64,000 bases of DNA from Evernia prunastri (Eukaryota; Ascomycota; Lecanoromycetes; Lecanorales; Parmeliaceae). Positions 1-12,464 of this stretch are shown piece by piece (position 1 is the first letter of the stretch; the number at the start of each line of letters is the position of its first letter). The stretch lies in contig NKYR01000099.1 of the NCBI GenBank assembly GCA_003184365.1, forward strand, positions 96,548 to 160,547, in the 5' to 3' direction. The notes beneath the pieces are model-generated. The model did no database searches, was not told the DNA's origin, and was given only the letters and a program-made list of their open reading frames with translations. The translations under genes were made by a program, and so were the position numbers.

Positions 1-1523
1 CCACGAAAGACGAGGGTACCCGGAAGTTGAGACCGGACGAAGGGGAAGGGGGGCGGGAAAGGGGCGAGGGGCGGCCAATGTATCGAATCTTTCCAATGAT
101 TGAAACATGAGATGGTAATTATTTGCCCACCCCACCATCCTACTTCTCACGCATGGATGATCATCTCGCAGAATTCTGGTGTGGAAACCAGGTACGGATA
201 GGAAAGACATGAGATGTATGGGATATTGATTATTTCATCCATCCCACGGTACATATGGATCTAGACTTTCACATCCTATATCACTGCTAGGATGGTCTGG
301 GATCCAACGGGATATGCCGTGGGACCATCTCACTGCATATTAAGATGCTTCCATTAGTGCTCCAACTACTGAATCATAGAATACTGGATAAAGCACTGAT
401 AAGAGCATCATTTGAAGCATCACCATTGTGAAAGTATCTTATCCGCGACTGTTTAACCGGGATCCTACAAATATCCCATCTTCTGCAATATCCCTTTCCC
501 ATGTTTGCCTATATGGTAAAAGTGCAACAAGATGCCACATGAGATCCTAAGTAAAGTACTTACTTTGATCTTACAATATTTCCTGCCCGATTTAACCGGG
601 CGGCTACGCGCATGCATCCTCCACATCATGTCATCGTTCTTTCGACGAAAAGCTTGTATTGTTATTGTGTGTGTGAATGCGGCTAGGAAGCTTCGGGTTC
701 ATTCGGGACGTTCTATCAGTAAAGCAGGCCAGCAAATACTCGGGAGTCATACAGCAAGCTGACTTAGAACCAGATAGCTCCCAATGAGTGTGTTGCATCA
801 CAGAGGGATCGGTGGAACCATGCCGATGATGGAGCGACAAGTCTCCCCAGGCTATCAGAACCGGCATCCATCCCTGGCTCCTGGTGTGCCAAAAACACAG
901 ATTTTTCGGCTGCACGAGTATGAGAAGTAAATATCTCCTCGCAAGAAGCGTGAAGCCAACGCGAAAGACAACGATGACAAATCTAACCTGTGCTGTGGGT
1001 GTTGGTGAAATTGAGACATCGGACAATAATTACCGTATGCGACATAGAAACGTCCTCGGCACCATCACGGTATGATCGAAGCCCAATTTTCAATCGCTAG
1101 TGCAAGCCATGGGCATCTCGTGCATCTCAACCCTTCACATGAGCCCTCATATCCGGCTAGTAACTTGGCTTTTTCCCACCCTCTTACTCGGGTTCTGCTG
1201 GCCCATTGACATAATTGAAATATGATATGGCTCATCGAGGCTCGGAGGGACGTGCTGCTTCCCATCATGACGGCCATTAATACGGTGCAGACTCGAAACC
1301 GGGAAGAACCGGAGCACAAAAACGTCCTGAGAGAGCGCATTCGAGACGCCATCAATGGCAATTTGTGGGATATAAAGCTCCGTCTTTCCACGCTCTCCCG
1401 CTGAACGGATCACTCCCTTTCTACACAACACCTTGCTTACCTCCACCACAATACACTCGTTCTACAACACACCATTCCTCCATTCCTGCATAGACTTCCT
1501 CAATACCTGAATATATTCGCACC
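1..1523. other. intergenic, no supported gene
   Basis: Several overlapping open frames occur on both strands, but none has a recognisable domain, a convincing intron pattern or a signal peptide. I see no tandem repeat or transposon end. The stretch has ordinary base composition, unlike the AT-rich blocks further right. Confidence 0.5.
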
Positions 1524-2386
1524 ATGAAGACTCTCCACTTCCTCCGCGATCTCCTTCCACTTTTAGCCGCCGCCGAAGCATTTCCATCAGGAGGGGAAGC
1601 CAATCTCGCGACCGAGAAACGCGCTTCCTCACTGAAAGCCATTTCATTCTTTGATACGGCATAGAATCCCACGACCTCAGCCTCTTTCTTCACAACTGAC
1701 GATGGACTATGTTGTAGTTCGATAATCGTGCAGCCTCACCCGTGACCGCCGGACCAACGAGCGCTGCTGGGGTCTTCGGCGCTATCGATTATAAATCGTT
1801 CTCCCTCAGTGCAGATACCGTCGATCAGCTAGTCCCGCCTCCCAGCCCCCCGAACTTTATCGATATCGGCATTGTTGGTGAGAGTACCACAGGTGAACAT
1901 CGTACGTACATTCCCAACAACCTACCATACATGACACGCAGACCTTAGCGACCGTGAGACGTCGACGCAAGTCTACTTACGGGAAATGATTCGAGACTCC
2001 TGACCGAGGCTTTCGTCCCGAGGAAGCAAACGCTGACTTCCAAAACCTTGCCAGAACTTCTCCCGGCCAACAGCACGGTCAAGTACTTCAACCTCGAGTC
2101 ACTGGCCTATGCCTGCACTATCGAGACCGGTCTCACCCCGGCCAGCTGCACAATACAGCTAGCGGCGCTCCGCGCCCCGCAATTCGGCGGCGAGACTTTC
2201 GTCGCCAACCTCGTTTTCGACGCGGCGATAACGTCGGGCGGACTCGTCAATGCGTTCAACACCACGTCTTTCCCGGCGACCTTTACCGGCTTGGTGTCCG
2301 TCACCGTCAACGTCATTGACCAGGCCGGCACTGCGGATCTGGCGTTGTTCGACAATGTTCGGTACGTGGCCTTTATTGAGGAGTGA
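1524..2386 (+). CDS. putative small secreted protein, 5' structure unresolved
   Basis: An ATG at 1524 opens a frame with a hydrophobic N-terminus like a signal peptide (MKTLHFLRDLLPLLAAAEA) and a Lys-Arg pair soon after, but it meets a TAG at about 1665. A second open stretch (about 1718-1902) continues in another frame. A third (about 1959-2386) ends with FDNVRYVAFIEE and a stop at 2384-2386. Stretches two and three join well by an intron from GTACGT near 1903 to an AG at 1957-1958. No GT donor exists between 1524 and about 1700, so the signal-peptide exon cannot be joined by a standard intron. Either the first exon is wrong, a rare donor is used, or the gene is broken. The body is rich in Thr, Val and Ala and resembles beta-rich extracellular fungal proteins of unknown function. 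No enzyme motif is visible. Confidence 0.4.
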
Positions 2387-2742
2387 GGGGGGGGCAGCCT
2401 CATTGGCGCGGGAGAGTCTAGGTTTTCTGTCTAGGATGGGGAGTGCGCAGTAGAGAGCTGTTGGAGCAGAGAAGTTCGTTTTCAAGTCCTTGGCTTTCGA
2501 AAGTTGTGTCAGCGTGTCTATTCCCTTTTTTGTCTGGTGTCTTCCATCATCGTCATTCATGGAAGCTCCAGGACTCATTCATGTAGCTAGTCAAGTCTTG
2601 CTCTTGACCATGGATTTCCATTTCATCGTACCTCCATGCTTCAAGGCAAGTAATCCGGCTACCTTGTTCTCTGGCGCCTACAACATTGATCTAGAGGCTA
2701 GCTTCGGGGCTTCTAGCGAACAACCCCCCGAGCCATACCTAT

Positions 2743-3787
2743 TTAAAACCCAGTGCTCCCGGCGACCTCCCTCACCTTCTCCAAATCCTCTCGCATAGTT
2801 TTAATCTTCCCCTCGTACCTTTTGACGCAATCTTCTCCCAGCGGCATTCGCAACACCTTGCCTTTCAAACCACCCGCCACACCCTGTCCCGAGACCGCCT
2901 CAAAGATACGCGCTGCTGCTTTGGCAGGATCGCCTGGCTGCCGGTCGGCCAGTGTCGACAATTTGTGGAGTACGGCTTTTACGTTCTCGTATTCGTCGGT
3001 GAGGGGCTTGTTGGGAAGGGCGATAGCGGAGAGGAAGTTGGTACGGAAGGCGCCGGGCTCGACGATTAGGACGTTGACGTTGAAAGGCGCAGTTTCGCGC
3101 GCTAGGGACTCGGAGAGGCCTGTTGAGGTAGAATCAGAATCGGTGTTAGGAACCTGGAATTTCTTGAAGTGTGACCTCCGGGGTCATACCTTCGAGAGCG
3201 AATTTGCTGGCTGCGTAGAAGCCGCAGGATGGTAGTCCATCTATTCCTGCCACGCTGGTAATGTTCACGATGGTACCGGCTTTGCGGGTGCGGAAACCGG
3301 GCAGTGCGGCGCGGATCAGGCGATGAGGACCGAAGAAATTGGTTTCCATTTGGGTATGGACTTCTTCGTCACTGCGTTACGGAGTGACTGTCAGCAGAGA
3401 AGGGAAGTTTAGGGTATGGGACCTTCGCATAGGCCCTTGTGCTACACATTAAATACAAACACTGATTAGCAGTGGAGGAAGCTTCATAGTCACTCACCCT
3501 AGGTCCTCTACTGCACCCAACAGCGAGTATCCAGCATTGTTCACCAGGACGTCAACCTGCCCGTAAAGGCTCTCGGCCTTCTGAAACACTGCAGGGCATG
3601 CAGCTGCGTCTGTAACATCAAGTTCGAGGATCCTGCCGCCCTTGGCTTCGATGGCGGAGACTTGCGAAGCTGCTCTGGTACGATTTCGTACTGTACCTAT
3701 CACTCGCTGGCCGGAGGAAAGAGTTTTGAGAGCGATTTCGGCACCAAAGCCAGATGAAACGCCCGTGATGAACCAGACGGCTGCCAT
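2743..3787 (-). CDS. short-chain dehydrogenase/reductase (classical SDR)
   Basis: Three exons, 3787-3498, 3371-3190 and 3119-2743, give 282 residues, normal for a classical SDR. The N-terminus has the NAD(P)-binding TGVSSGFG turn at about residues 8-15. LVNNAG follows near residue 85, and the catalytic pair is in YAASK, with the upstream serine in NITSVAG. Introns are 3372-3497 and 3120-3189, both GT-AG and phase-consistent. The protein should be a soluble NAD(P)H-dependent oxidoreductase acting on an alcohol or ketone; the substrate cannot be read. It lies beside the polyketide cluster and points left, but its upstream region lacks the ACTCCGGTCC word shared by the cluster genes. It may therefore be a neighbour rather than a member. 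Confidence 0.88.
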
Positions 3788-4242
3788 GATGATCTTGGGT
3801 TGGAAGAGGTAAAATCTTCAGTGTGAGCTAAGGACCAGTAGCTAACCGAAACTAATATCTCAACGGTGTCGCTTGAGCAGAGTAAGGTGAGAAGAACAAG
3901 AATTTATACGGTAATCTAAAGACTCAATAGGCGATTCCAGATGCAGCATTACATCACGGTAAGATAATTGTCCATTTTGAATACTAGAGTTACATTTCAA
4001 CACAAGTATGCGCTAGGTACGCCCAAAGGAGAAGATCTGCACTACGCTCAACTCTTATTTAGTCGAGCAAGGTTCTTGCGTAGTCACTATCCTGTGTACT
4101 AGGCCAAGATAGCTATCACATCTTATTCGGCTTCTTACCATACACGCGTTGCTAATCTCGTCATTCTCTCTACACCACGCTGATGTTTTCTTTTGTCTTG
4201 TTAATATGATCCCGGCATACTCGGTCAATTCCAGGAGGGACA
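3788..4242. other. intergenic, SDR promoter and hydrolase 3' flank
   Basis: This 455-bp gap holds the upstream region of the leftward SDR gene and the 3' flank of the leftward hydrolase gene. I see no ORF, repeat or cluster-type promoter word in it. Confidence 0.5.
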
Positions 4243-5487
4243 TCAAAGACCAGCACTTTCGATGAAGGCTAGGGTGTCATTCATCAAATCTGGCGCAGTA
4301 TTGTGCAGATGAATGAGGTGAGATGTCTGAGGGTAGATTTTGACCGTCCAGGAGGCAGCATTGGGAAAATAAGAGTACACCTCATAGGGATCAACTCCAC
4401 AGTGTTGTCCGCAAAAGGTCGAATCCTCTAAATGGGAGTGTTAGATGGTCTAAACATCGATATCAAGAGGCTGGGAAGCTTACCATCACCGTTGCCTAGG
4501 AAGACTGGACCCGTATACTCCTCGACGTATACGGAATGGGAAGGGATGGTGATCGCGGCACCTACAGTAGTGAGATCACGGAGGAGCTCAAAATCAACAG
4601 GTACTATCCCGGGGTCGAAATCACCGTAGAAGACCGTGGCTGCGCGAGACGCAGCCGTGGCCTGCGTGGTATAGACATGGGGCAGATAACCCCACTTCTG
4701 CGGCTCGACTAGAGCAGCTGCTTCTTGGAAGCCAGCGAAGAAGCTCGGGTACAATGTCCCCGCATTCCAAGAAAACCCGTGAAGGACCAAGGCATCCGAG
4801 TCAGCCGGATATTGCTTTGCATGCGACACGAGCGAGACGGCCCCGAGGGAAAAGCCTATTGCGATGACTTTATCGAATTTCTTGCCACCAATCTTACCCC
4901 CTCGCAGCATTTCGACTATTTGATGAATGGTCTCGACAAAAGTCTGGCACTGCGCTTCCAACATCCCATCAGGTTTCGAACTGTTACCAGCTCCCACTTG
5001 ATCAAAGGCCAATGTCGAGAAGCCCTCTGATGTAGCGTGGCGCACCCAGCTATATTTCTCCGGCTGGTATGGGAAATCCCACATGATCTTGCTCTCAGTC
5101 GCGCCGTGGACAAGCATTTGCACGGTGTTCGTTCGCGATGGCACGTTGGCCGTGGGCTCACAATAAACGGCGGACAGGTTGTAAGAGTTGGTCGTTAAGA
5201 TCTTGCGGTCCTGGAGAGCATAGAGGACCTGGATGGAATAATTGGCACCTGAGCTCACGAGTTGATAAGGCCAGTTTCGCTCGACCGAGACTGGGATGTA
5301 GAACGTCGTGCATGAAGGCGCAGGTGGGCCAGCTTGCTGTCTGGGAGCAATCTTTGGTTCTACACATGCTCGTTACCAAGTGACAGTGAATAATTTGGGA
5401 CGCCTTTGACTCACTCTCCACCCGACTTGGAACCACGGAGCCGAAACTCAACCCAAGCAGAGGAAAGAGAACGGCGAGTGCACGCAT
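4243..5487 (-). CDS. secreted alpha/beta-hydrolase
   Basis: Three exons, 5487-5415, 5359-4484 and 4427-4243, encode 377 residues. The first exon gives a signal peptide (MRALAVLFPLLGLSFGSVV). The fold is marked by LVHGATES (oxyanion strand), the nucleophile elbow GFSLGA, an acidic residue in YGDFDPG and a late histidine in TSHLIHLHN, which appears only when the last exon is spliced in. Introns 5360-5414 and 4428-4483 are GT-AG. Family knowledge: such proteins are esterases, lipases or lactonases. Export suggests it acts outside the cell or in the secretory path, perhaps on the cluster product. It shares an 820-bp divergent promoter with the MFS exporter, with the cluster word between them. The substrate is unknown. 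Confidence 0.88.
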
Positions 5488-6307
5488 TTCGGCGAGAGGA
5501 GCCAGGCAAAATCCTCCAAGAAGCGATCCTGATAACCAAGCGATCCAATCTCGCTAATTGAGCACTGGAAAAGCGTTGATTGAGTGAGAACCTCCTGCCC
5601 AATTTTCTCCATCGTTGCCATTGCCGGCTTAAATACAAGTGGAGTAATCAGTCTCGCTACAAATGTCGAGGAGGAACAGAGCGCGGAGTGGAGAAGAGTA
5701 TTGGTGCTAGCTAAGTGGCCTTGTGCATAAGTAGCTCTGTTGAGTGTCAACTCTCAAAAAGCGTTGCCGCCAAACTTCAGAGAAAACGCAGCGCTCTAAA
5801 TTCAAAAGAGAAGGTTTCAGTATCGCTGAGTAAGGTATGGCATTGCTCGATTGCTATGTTGTTGACCCGGCGGGATGAGACGCATGCCAAGGCACACTAG
5901 CGTTGTCTACTCCGGTCCGCTAAGGTGGACAGGAGTAAGATGTGACACTCAAGTTCTTCGAAGAAAGAGAAAGACGTCTCCAATGCAAACCTAAGAGCGA
6001 TCATTGTCGAATTTGATCAAGGCGGCCAACAGACGGATCTCAGCGTACGGACATTACGGAGGTAATACGCCAGCTGGTGTCTTGGTAAACAATGCTCAAT
6101 ATGTCTGTTCCATCGTGCCTTCAGCATACTTGACTATGCTGGAACAAGTACCTTCTTCTTCAAAATGCTTAGCCTCGTTTCCACCCTGTCTGACCTCCAT
6201 GTAATCTTTAGCTATCCTTTCGGCATTGACAGCTAGGTCCCTTGCCAGAAGCTCAGCACTTTCACTCTACTACACCATTTCGTCATCTTCGTATCGTCTG
6301 CTCCAGC
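5488..6307. promoter_or_regulatory. divergent promoter of hydrolase and MFS genes
   Basis: This 820-bp region separates two divergently transcribed cluster genes and holds one copy of the shared promoter word at 5909-5920, near its middle. No ORF in it has supporting features. Confidence 0.6.
5909..5920 (+). promoter_or_regulatory. candidate cluster regulator site 1 (ACTCCGGTCCGC)
   Basis: The sequence ACTCCGGTCCGC includes CGG-T-CCG, an inverted CGG pair of the kind recognised by Zn2Cys6 proteins. It lies 388 bp upstream of the MFS start and 422 bp upstream of the hydrolase start. The same word occurs in the other cluster promoters. Confidence 0.6.
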
Positions 6308-8131
6308 ATGGCGACTGGCACTGACGCTGCATCCTTTTTTGATGAGAAACAACACGACTCCCTACCGACTTCCACCGACAACAGCTTTCCAGATACCACC
6401 AAGAGCTCCAGCACTGACGGCGCCCTTGCCGAAAAGGGACCCGAAGCCAATGGGGCGCCAGCCTCGCCGAGGCCAGTAAAAGGGGCTCTATGGGTCTTAG
6501 TCGTCGTGGCCATCCTTTCCAGCACTTTTTTGTTTTCCCTTGACAATACTGTGGTCGCCGATGTGCAGCCGACGATTGTGAGGCAATTTGGCTCTGTCAA
6601 TAAGCTGAGCTGGCTGTCCGTCGGATACTTGCTCGGCTCAACCACCACAAACCTTCTTTGGTATGCATGGACCTTCCATCGTGTCAAGCGGCTACATTGT
6701 GAGAGCTAACGCGGATTGAATTGAACATAGGGGCCAAATATACACACAGTTTGACGCCAAATGGGTCTATATTCTCTGCGTAATCCTCTTTGAAGCGGGT
6801 TCCGCTCTCTGCGGTGCAGCTCCGAATATGAGTGCATTGATAATCGGCAGAGTCATCTGCGGTGTGGGCGGTGGTGGCCTGTATACTGGAGTTATGGTAC
6901 TTTTGTCCGTCAACACCACCGAGCAAGAACGCCCCAGCTACTTTGGTAAGCCATTCTCGGCCACTGATGCAGCACCATGCGCGATTAACGTTTTGCAGGC
7001 CTCACAGGGATCTCCTGGGGCGCGGGCACCTGTCTCGGTCCCATCATCGGAGGTGCTTTCTCTGACTCATCAGCAACCTGGCGGTGGGCCTTCTACATCA
7101 ACCTCTGCGTCGGGGCTGCCTGCGCTCCCGTCTATCTCTTTCTCCTCCCTCGTTCGGACCCAACCCCCGGAGCCTCTCTCAAAGCCCGTCTCTCCAGGAT
7201 CGATTTTCTCGGCGCGCTCCTGATCTGCGGCACCTTCCTGTGCGGCCTAATGGCCATTTCCTTCGGTGGCACCGTCTATGCCTGGTCCAGCGGCCCTATA
7301 ATCGCTCTCTTCGTCCTATTTCCCATCCTCATGTTCACCTTCCTAACCCAGCAATTCCTTTGCATAGGCACCACAATAGAAAGCCGCCTCTGGCCTGTCG
7401 AATTCCTGACCAACCCTTTCATGATAAACATGTTTCTCCAAGTCGCCGGCGCCACAACAGGTGTCTTCATCCCGATATACTTCATCCCGCTCTACTTCTC
7501 CTTCGTCGAAAGCGACACAGCGCTCCAATCCGGCGTCCGGCTCCTCGCCTACGTCATCCCTATGGTCGTTATCTGTGTCGTGAATGGCTACTCGATGTCT
7601 TATTTCGGCTACTATAGCCCCTGGTTCATTTTCGGCGCCATGTTCACTCTCATCGGCTCCGCACTGCTCTATACCATCGACACCAACACATCTTACGCCC
7701 GCGTCTACATTTACAGTGCCCTCGGTGGACTGGGTTCCGGGGCATATATACAGGCCACGTTTGCCGTCGCGCAGCTCAAAGCGCCGAAGAAGCAGGCGAA
7801 GTATGTGGTGGGGTTTTTGACCAATGCGCAATTGGCGGGGCCGGCGTTTGCGCTGTCGATTGCCAATGCCGTCTTTTTGAACGAGGCGACGGGTTCGCTG
7901 CAGAAGATTCTGCCGAGTGTTTCCAAGAGTCAAATCCAGCTCGTCATTGACGGGGTGGAACGTGATGTTGTGGACTCGCTGGGTTCCGAGACGAGGCGCA
8001 TGGTTACGGACGCCATCGTGAAAGCTTTGGATAAGCCGTTTGCGGTGAGTATGACGGCCGGGGCGTTGACGCTTCTTTTGGCACTGTCCTTGAAGTGGGA
8101 AAAGCTGTTTGTGAAGGAAGGGGGTGAATGA
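6308..8131 (+). CDS. MFS transporter, DHA2-like drug/toxin efflux family
   Basis: Three exons, 6308-6660, 6731-6945 and 6999-8131, encode 566 residues. The first about 55 residues are polar and disordered (cytosolic tail). Many hydrophobic helices follow, in line with the roughly 14 segments of this family. LDNTVVADVQPTI in the first helix is the family's motif D1 type. GRVICGVGGGGLYTG and the LGPIIGGAF segment match further antiporter motifs. Introns 6661-6730 and 6946-6998 are phase-consistent. The expected role is proton-driven export of the cluster's product across the plasma or vesicle membrane, giving self-protection. It starts from the divergent promoter shared with the secreted hydrolase. 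Confidence 0.92.
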
Positions 8132-9344
8132 TGGCGGTTGGGAGATGGGACGATCGGATGGTGGTCGGAGGGTGAGGGATGAATCAATGGAGGACCTAGC
8201 AGCGTACCGAAGCTACGGGCTGGTTGGCAGAGCTGCGGATCGGTTAGCGATCGAGATTGATAGATCTACATGCTATGGAAACATCGCCAAAACTAGTCGA
8301 GGATATTCTGCAACAAGTAGGCGGCGCATGTCTGATACACGTCGTATGTGATCCTAGGTGGCTTCTCCCCCACTGAAATTCTACCAATGGCTTGATCTGC
8401 GCGTCGAGTACTCACTCAGATCTCTACACATGGTCGGGAAACCCAGCAAGGGTTCGAGACGGATCTGACGACTGGACACAGCTGACGTCGCGGGGAAAGA
8501 GCAAGGTAGGTAATCGAGGCGAGTGGTACTCAGAGAGGGAAGTCGATTGTGTAACGCGGGAAGCGGTTTCGCATGGCGTACGTCGTATACTTTGCATACC
8601 CAGGAATGGCCCATCTGAGATCACAATCAGTATTAAATAGTGGGAGACGGGAAGGTGCTTGGTAAGTTGCTACGTCGTTTTGCCGCAGTTGCCGTAAACA
8701 TGATAGGTAAGTCTCTTTTTGAGCACCGGCGTCTCGAAAGGTGAGCCTTTCTTCTGGTATATCCGCGCATGTCGATGATGAGGCACAGAGTCTCGATAGG
8801 CAGACCTGATCACGATGTGAAGATACGGGCCAAGTATGTCTTGCTTCGCCCGTGTGGCCGGGGGCTCATTCCTTGAGAATGATTTGTGCGGCAATTGTGG
8901 GCATACGAGGGTCTTGCGACCGGTATACCTAATCCTAGCTACCATGCAAGATAGCCGTGGGTCGAAATCGCAATGGACAACGTACCGTTGAGTCCAGGAT
9001 TCACGGCAAATCACCACGGACCGGAGTACAGGAGGGGGGTGGAGGGAAGCTGGGAGTCAACTCTAGGCGAGAAATGTTCGATATCTGCCTGTCTCGGATT
9101 CTACCCTGAGCTGGCACCATGGTCTGGCGCGTATCTTACATCAACTGAGCCACATCGCACGGTTCTGGGCTGTCGTTGGATTGTCGGGACTCTTTGTTGG
9201 ATTTGATGACTCATACTTCAATCGTGGAGGGAAATCTTACGACAAATTGAAGTCTGCAAGATTGATACCCTTGCTTGAGGCTTCTCAGAGCATTCCCACG
9301 CACTCAAGCTACGGAAACACTCTTCCGTGGGTCCGCTATCGATC
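8132..9344. other. intergenic region upstream of the FAD monooxygenase
   Basis: About 1.2 kb without a supportable gene. Open frames here are short and lack domains. It holds one copy of the shared promoter word on the minus strand at 9017-9027. Confidence 0.5.
9017..9027 (-). promoter_or_regulatory. candidate cluster regulator site 2 (minus-strand ACTCCGGTCCG)
   Basis: The plus strand reads CGGACCGGAGT, the exact reverse complement of the 11-base word seen at the other cluster promoters. It lies 318 bp upstream of the flavin monooxygenase start. Confidence 0.6.
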
Positions 9345-11596
9345 ATGGCTACATCAATTTTGCCGAGTAGTTTCAACAACGGCTATCGCCAACCAGGCAA
9401 GGGGACACCTTGGGTGGTTGAAACGAAGGAAGTGTTCGATGACGATGAGCCCCACTGGGTCACGCCCCCCAGCTCTGAGATCTTGAGCTCGAGTGTTCAC
9501 AACTCTCTTGGCTTGAACACAATACGGTCATGGCCTACCATGTACGATGGCACCAATTCTCCGCACGGATTACCAGAGTGGTGGAAACCCAGTAGCGAAG
9601 TCGATGTTTTGATTTGCGGAGGTGAAATACCCTGGTATACTTTGTTGGAGTTTTCGTGCTTATATGTCGATAGCTGGGCCCGCAGGGCTTCAGATCGCTG
9701 TCAGCCTTGCCCGTCAGGGCGTGAGCTTCCGTATCATCGGTAAGAAGGTTTCATTCGTGATAAAGTATAATCTGGGCTGACAACCTTGTAGACAAAGCCG
9801 CACAGCCTCTGATTGCCGGTCGAGCAGATGGTGTCCAACCACGGTTCCTCGAGACTCTGCATTCCTGGGGCCTGGCTACCGAGGTTCACGAAGAAGGCCC
9901 TATAATTGAGCGGACGGCCATATATAAAGACGGCAAGAAGCTTATGTTCAACACATCCCATCAATCCGACTCGAGATATCGAGGGCTGCACATAATCACG
10001 CAGGGACAATTGGAGCGGATTTATGTGCGGGACCTTCGTCGCCATCAGGTTTTGGTCGAAAGGCAGACACTGATCACCGACTTCAGTGTGGACTCGGAGC
10101 AATCCACACTAAGTCACCCGGTCAATATCATTTTGAAGAACGAAAAGACTGGCGTTGAAGAGACAGTCCGCTCAAAATTCCTCGTTGGCAGTGATGGAGG
10201 AGCTAGCATGGTCCGCAAGAAGCTGCAGATCCCTTTCGACGGAGTCAGTACTGATATCTATTGGGGCATCCTCGACTGCAAATTTGAAAGCGACTATCCA
10301 CACGCTTGGGTGTTTGGGTCAGTGATCTCATCCAAGCATGGAGGCTGCGTCATAATTCCCCGCGAAGATGGATACATCCGACTTTACACACAACTGGACA
10401 CTTCCACCACAGGCCCCATAGCGCAAAGTCGACAAAGCAAAAACAATGCAGAATTTCAGGAGTCGGGTGGCCACGTAGATGCTCACTCGGTCACGGCGGA
10501 AGAAGTACTGCAGCAGGCCAACAAGATATTCTCCCCCTATGAGCTGAAGTTCGCCGCACCTTTGAGTTGGTTCACGGTATGGAAGATCAGCGAGCGCGTT
10601 GCGCGATCTTTTTCATCCCCTGATTGCCGGGTCCACCTTGCTGGGGATGCTGCGCACATTCATTCCGTAATGGGTGCATTCGGCCTCAATGCATCCATCA
10701 TGGATTCTGCAAACCTCGCGTGGAAAATTGGGATGTGCGCGCAAAATCATGCGAAACTATCATCTCTCGGTCCCACATATGACTCTGAGCGCCGCTACCA
10801 CGCTAACCGCATCATCCACGTTTCTGGCTCGTACTTGCGCTTCATTTGCAACTCTACTTTCCCGCTTGCGGAATTTGCCCACGTGAACAAGGAGTGGCCT
10901 CCTCTACCGGAACCTCAAAAGTACCAGCCTGCAGAAGGCAAGCCGCAAGAGGACCTCGAGTTTCTGAAGACCTTTTTCGGAAACAACGGGGCATTCCTAC
11001 TGGGGATAGACGCCGACTACGCTCCTAGCGTGATCAACCCACAGAACGAGACTGCGGCAATCGCCCCTCGCAACGGCGTCCGGGCGCCGAATCCGCGAGT
11101 GTGCTTGGATTCCGAGACGACCGGCTACCTCTATGATGTTCTGACAGGTGCATCAAGGCTCCACCTTGTCATCTTCGCGTCTGACCTCCAAGGACCGGTC
11201 CGCCAAAAGCTGCGCAAGTTCGCAGCGGCACTCTCGGAGCCGTCCTCTTTCTTTCAGCGGTTCGGCGCCCTCTCGCGGTTCAATCCCGTCCTGGTCACCA
11301 AATGCGTCCCGCACGAGGTCGCGTCTCTGCTCGCGTCGGACGGTCTGGAGGTGGTGAGGGAGAGGTGCACCATTCTGTACGACGACCGTGCGCCTGATGA
11401 GGATGCGCATACGTGCTACGAGGTCAATCATGCAAAGGGTGCCATCGTGTTTGTGAGACCGGACTTGTGGATTGGGACCAGCATGTTTTTAGATCAAGTG
11501 GATGAGCTTGACGAGTATTTTAGGAAGTGGCTGGTGCCTATCAACGAAGAGCCCAAGGAGACTAGTGCATTCGGAAAATCTACTGGGCATAGCTGA
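9345..11596 (+). CDS. FAD-dependent phenol 2-monooxygenase-type hydroxylase
   Basis: Three exons, 9345-9621, 9674-9739 and 9792-11596, encode 715 residues. The FAD-binding turn GGAGPAGLQ (about residues 91-99) appears only after splicing the first intron. GRADGVQPR follows the second. The DG motif is GSDGGASMVRKKL (about residue 247) and the GD motif is LAGDAAHIHSVMGAFGLN (about residue 398). The last about 180 residues correspond to the thioredoxin-like C-terminal domain of phenol hydroxylases, and the length fits that family. The reaction expected is NAD(P)H- and O2-dependent ortho-hydroxylation of a phenolic ring. In this cluster the likely substrate is the PKS-derived aromatic acid or aldehyde (inference). 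The 60-residue N-terminal lead before the Rossmann fold is longer than usual. Confidence 0.92.
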
Positions 11597-12464
11597 AGTT
11601 CGAGGAGAGCATGGAGTTCTGAGCTAGGGTTAGCAATCTGTAGTCTGTGTTGTTTTGCGAGGTATCTAGTCTGTGTACGGAAATCGACATCAACAACTTG
11701 AGGTATATCTGTCAGCCGCGCACTTACGGGTAGGTTGGGACAGCGCCAGTTCCCTGATACTAAAGTATCATTGGAAGTCTGAGATACATTACCCTAGAAA
11801 TACCTTCAAACACCCAGCGGAGCGCATAGATCTTTGTTTACTCCTGTAGAGGGCAATGCGCCTCAGACTAGACTCATATCATCATCAGGGACAGTTTCAA
11901 AGGAACTGGAAGCAGAACCTATGGTCCGGGAAACCCTTCAATAGGACCAAAACTTTGGGATTTTGGACGCGGGCTTCTTACCTCGGTCCTCACTATCTAG
12001 GTAATACGGTCGCATGTGCTTTAGAGTACACATTGAGGCATTACCATCAATGTCATTGTCAACGAATGACGCTTTGGTCCTTTTTTCCCTACCTCTCCAT
12101 CACGCATGATGCCCCTTGCTCCTACGTAAAAGTAAAGCCAATCAGCCTTCAATGTCGATCTCCGTCGACGACGTTGATATTGGCCCCAAATCAGACTCCT
12201 TCGCCCAATTTACTCCGGTCCTGTACCAGCTAATGTTGAATTACTCTGGCCCGCATGCCCAAGGCTCCAGGCAACAGCAAAGTCTGTGCTTCGCTCAGTG
12301 CCCATGACCGGTCGCAGAGAAGAGCGTAGTCGATACGATTAATGACCTTGTGTCTCGGTGAAGCTAGCCGAAGCATAGAAAATGGTGAAGAGAAGACCTT
12401 ACGAAGACCTTGACATACGCCTTTCTCTTGGTGTCCACTGTGTACTCTAGCAATTGCCGAGAAG
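11597..12464. other. intergenic, P450 promoter
   Basis: About 870 bp between two rightward genes, with no domain-bearing ORF. It holds a shortened copy of the cluster word at 12212-12221. Confidence 0.5.
12212..12221 (+). promoter_or_regulatory. candidate cluster regulator site 3 (ACTCCGGTCC, followed by TG)
   Basis: The ten-base core ACTCCGGTCC is exact, but the next base is T, so the CCG half-site is imperfect. It lies 253 bp upstream of the P450 start. Confidence 0.45.

Noticed and set aside
631..1449. Overlapping minus-strand frames of 90-131 codons
   Set aside because: No domain, no sensible introns, strong overlap between frames and no homologous-looking motif.
12116..12307. Short plus-strand ORF upstream of the P450
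   Set aside because: Lies in a promoter region, contains the regulator-like word and has no recognisable features.
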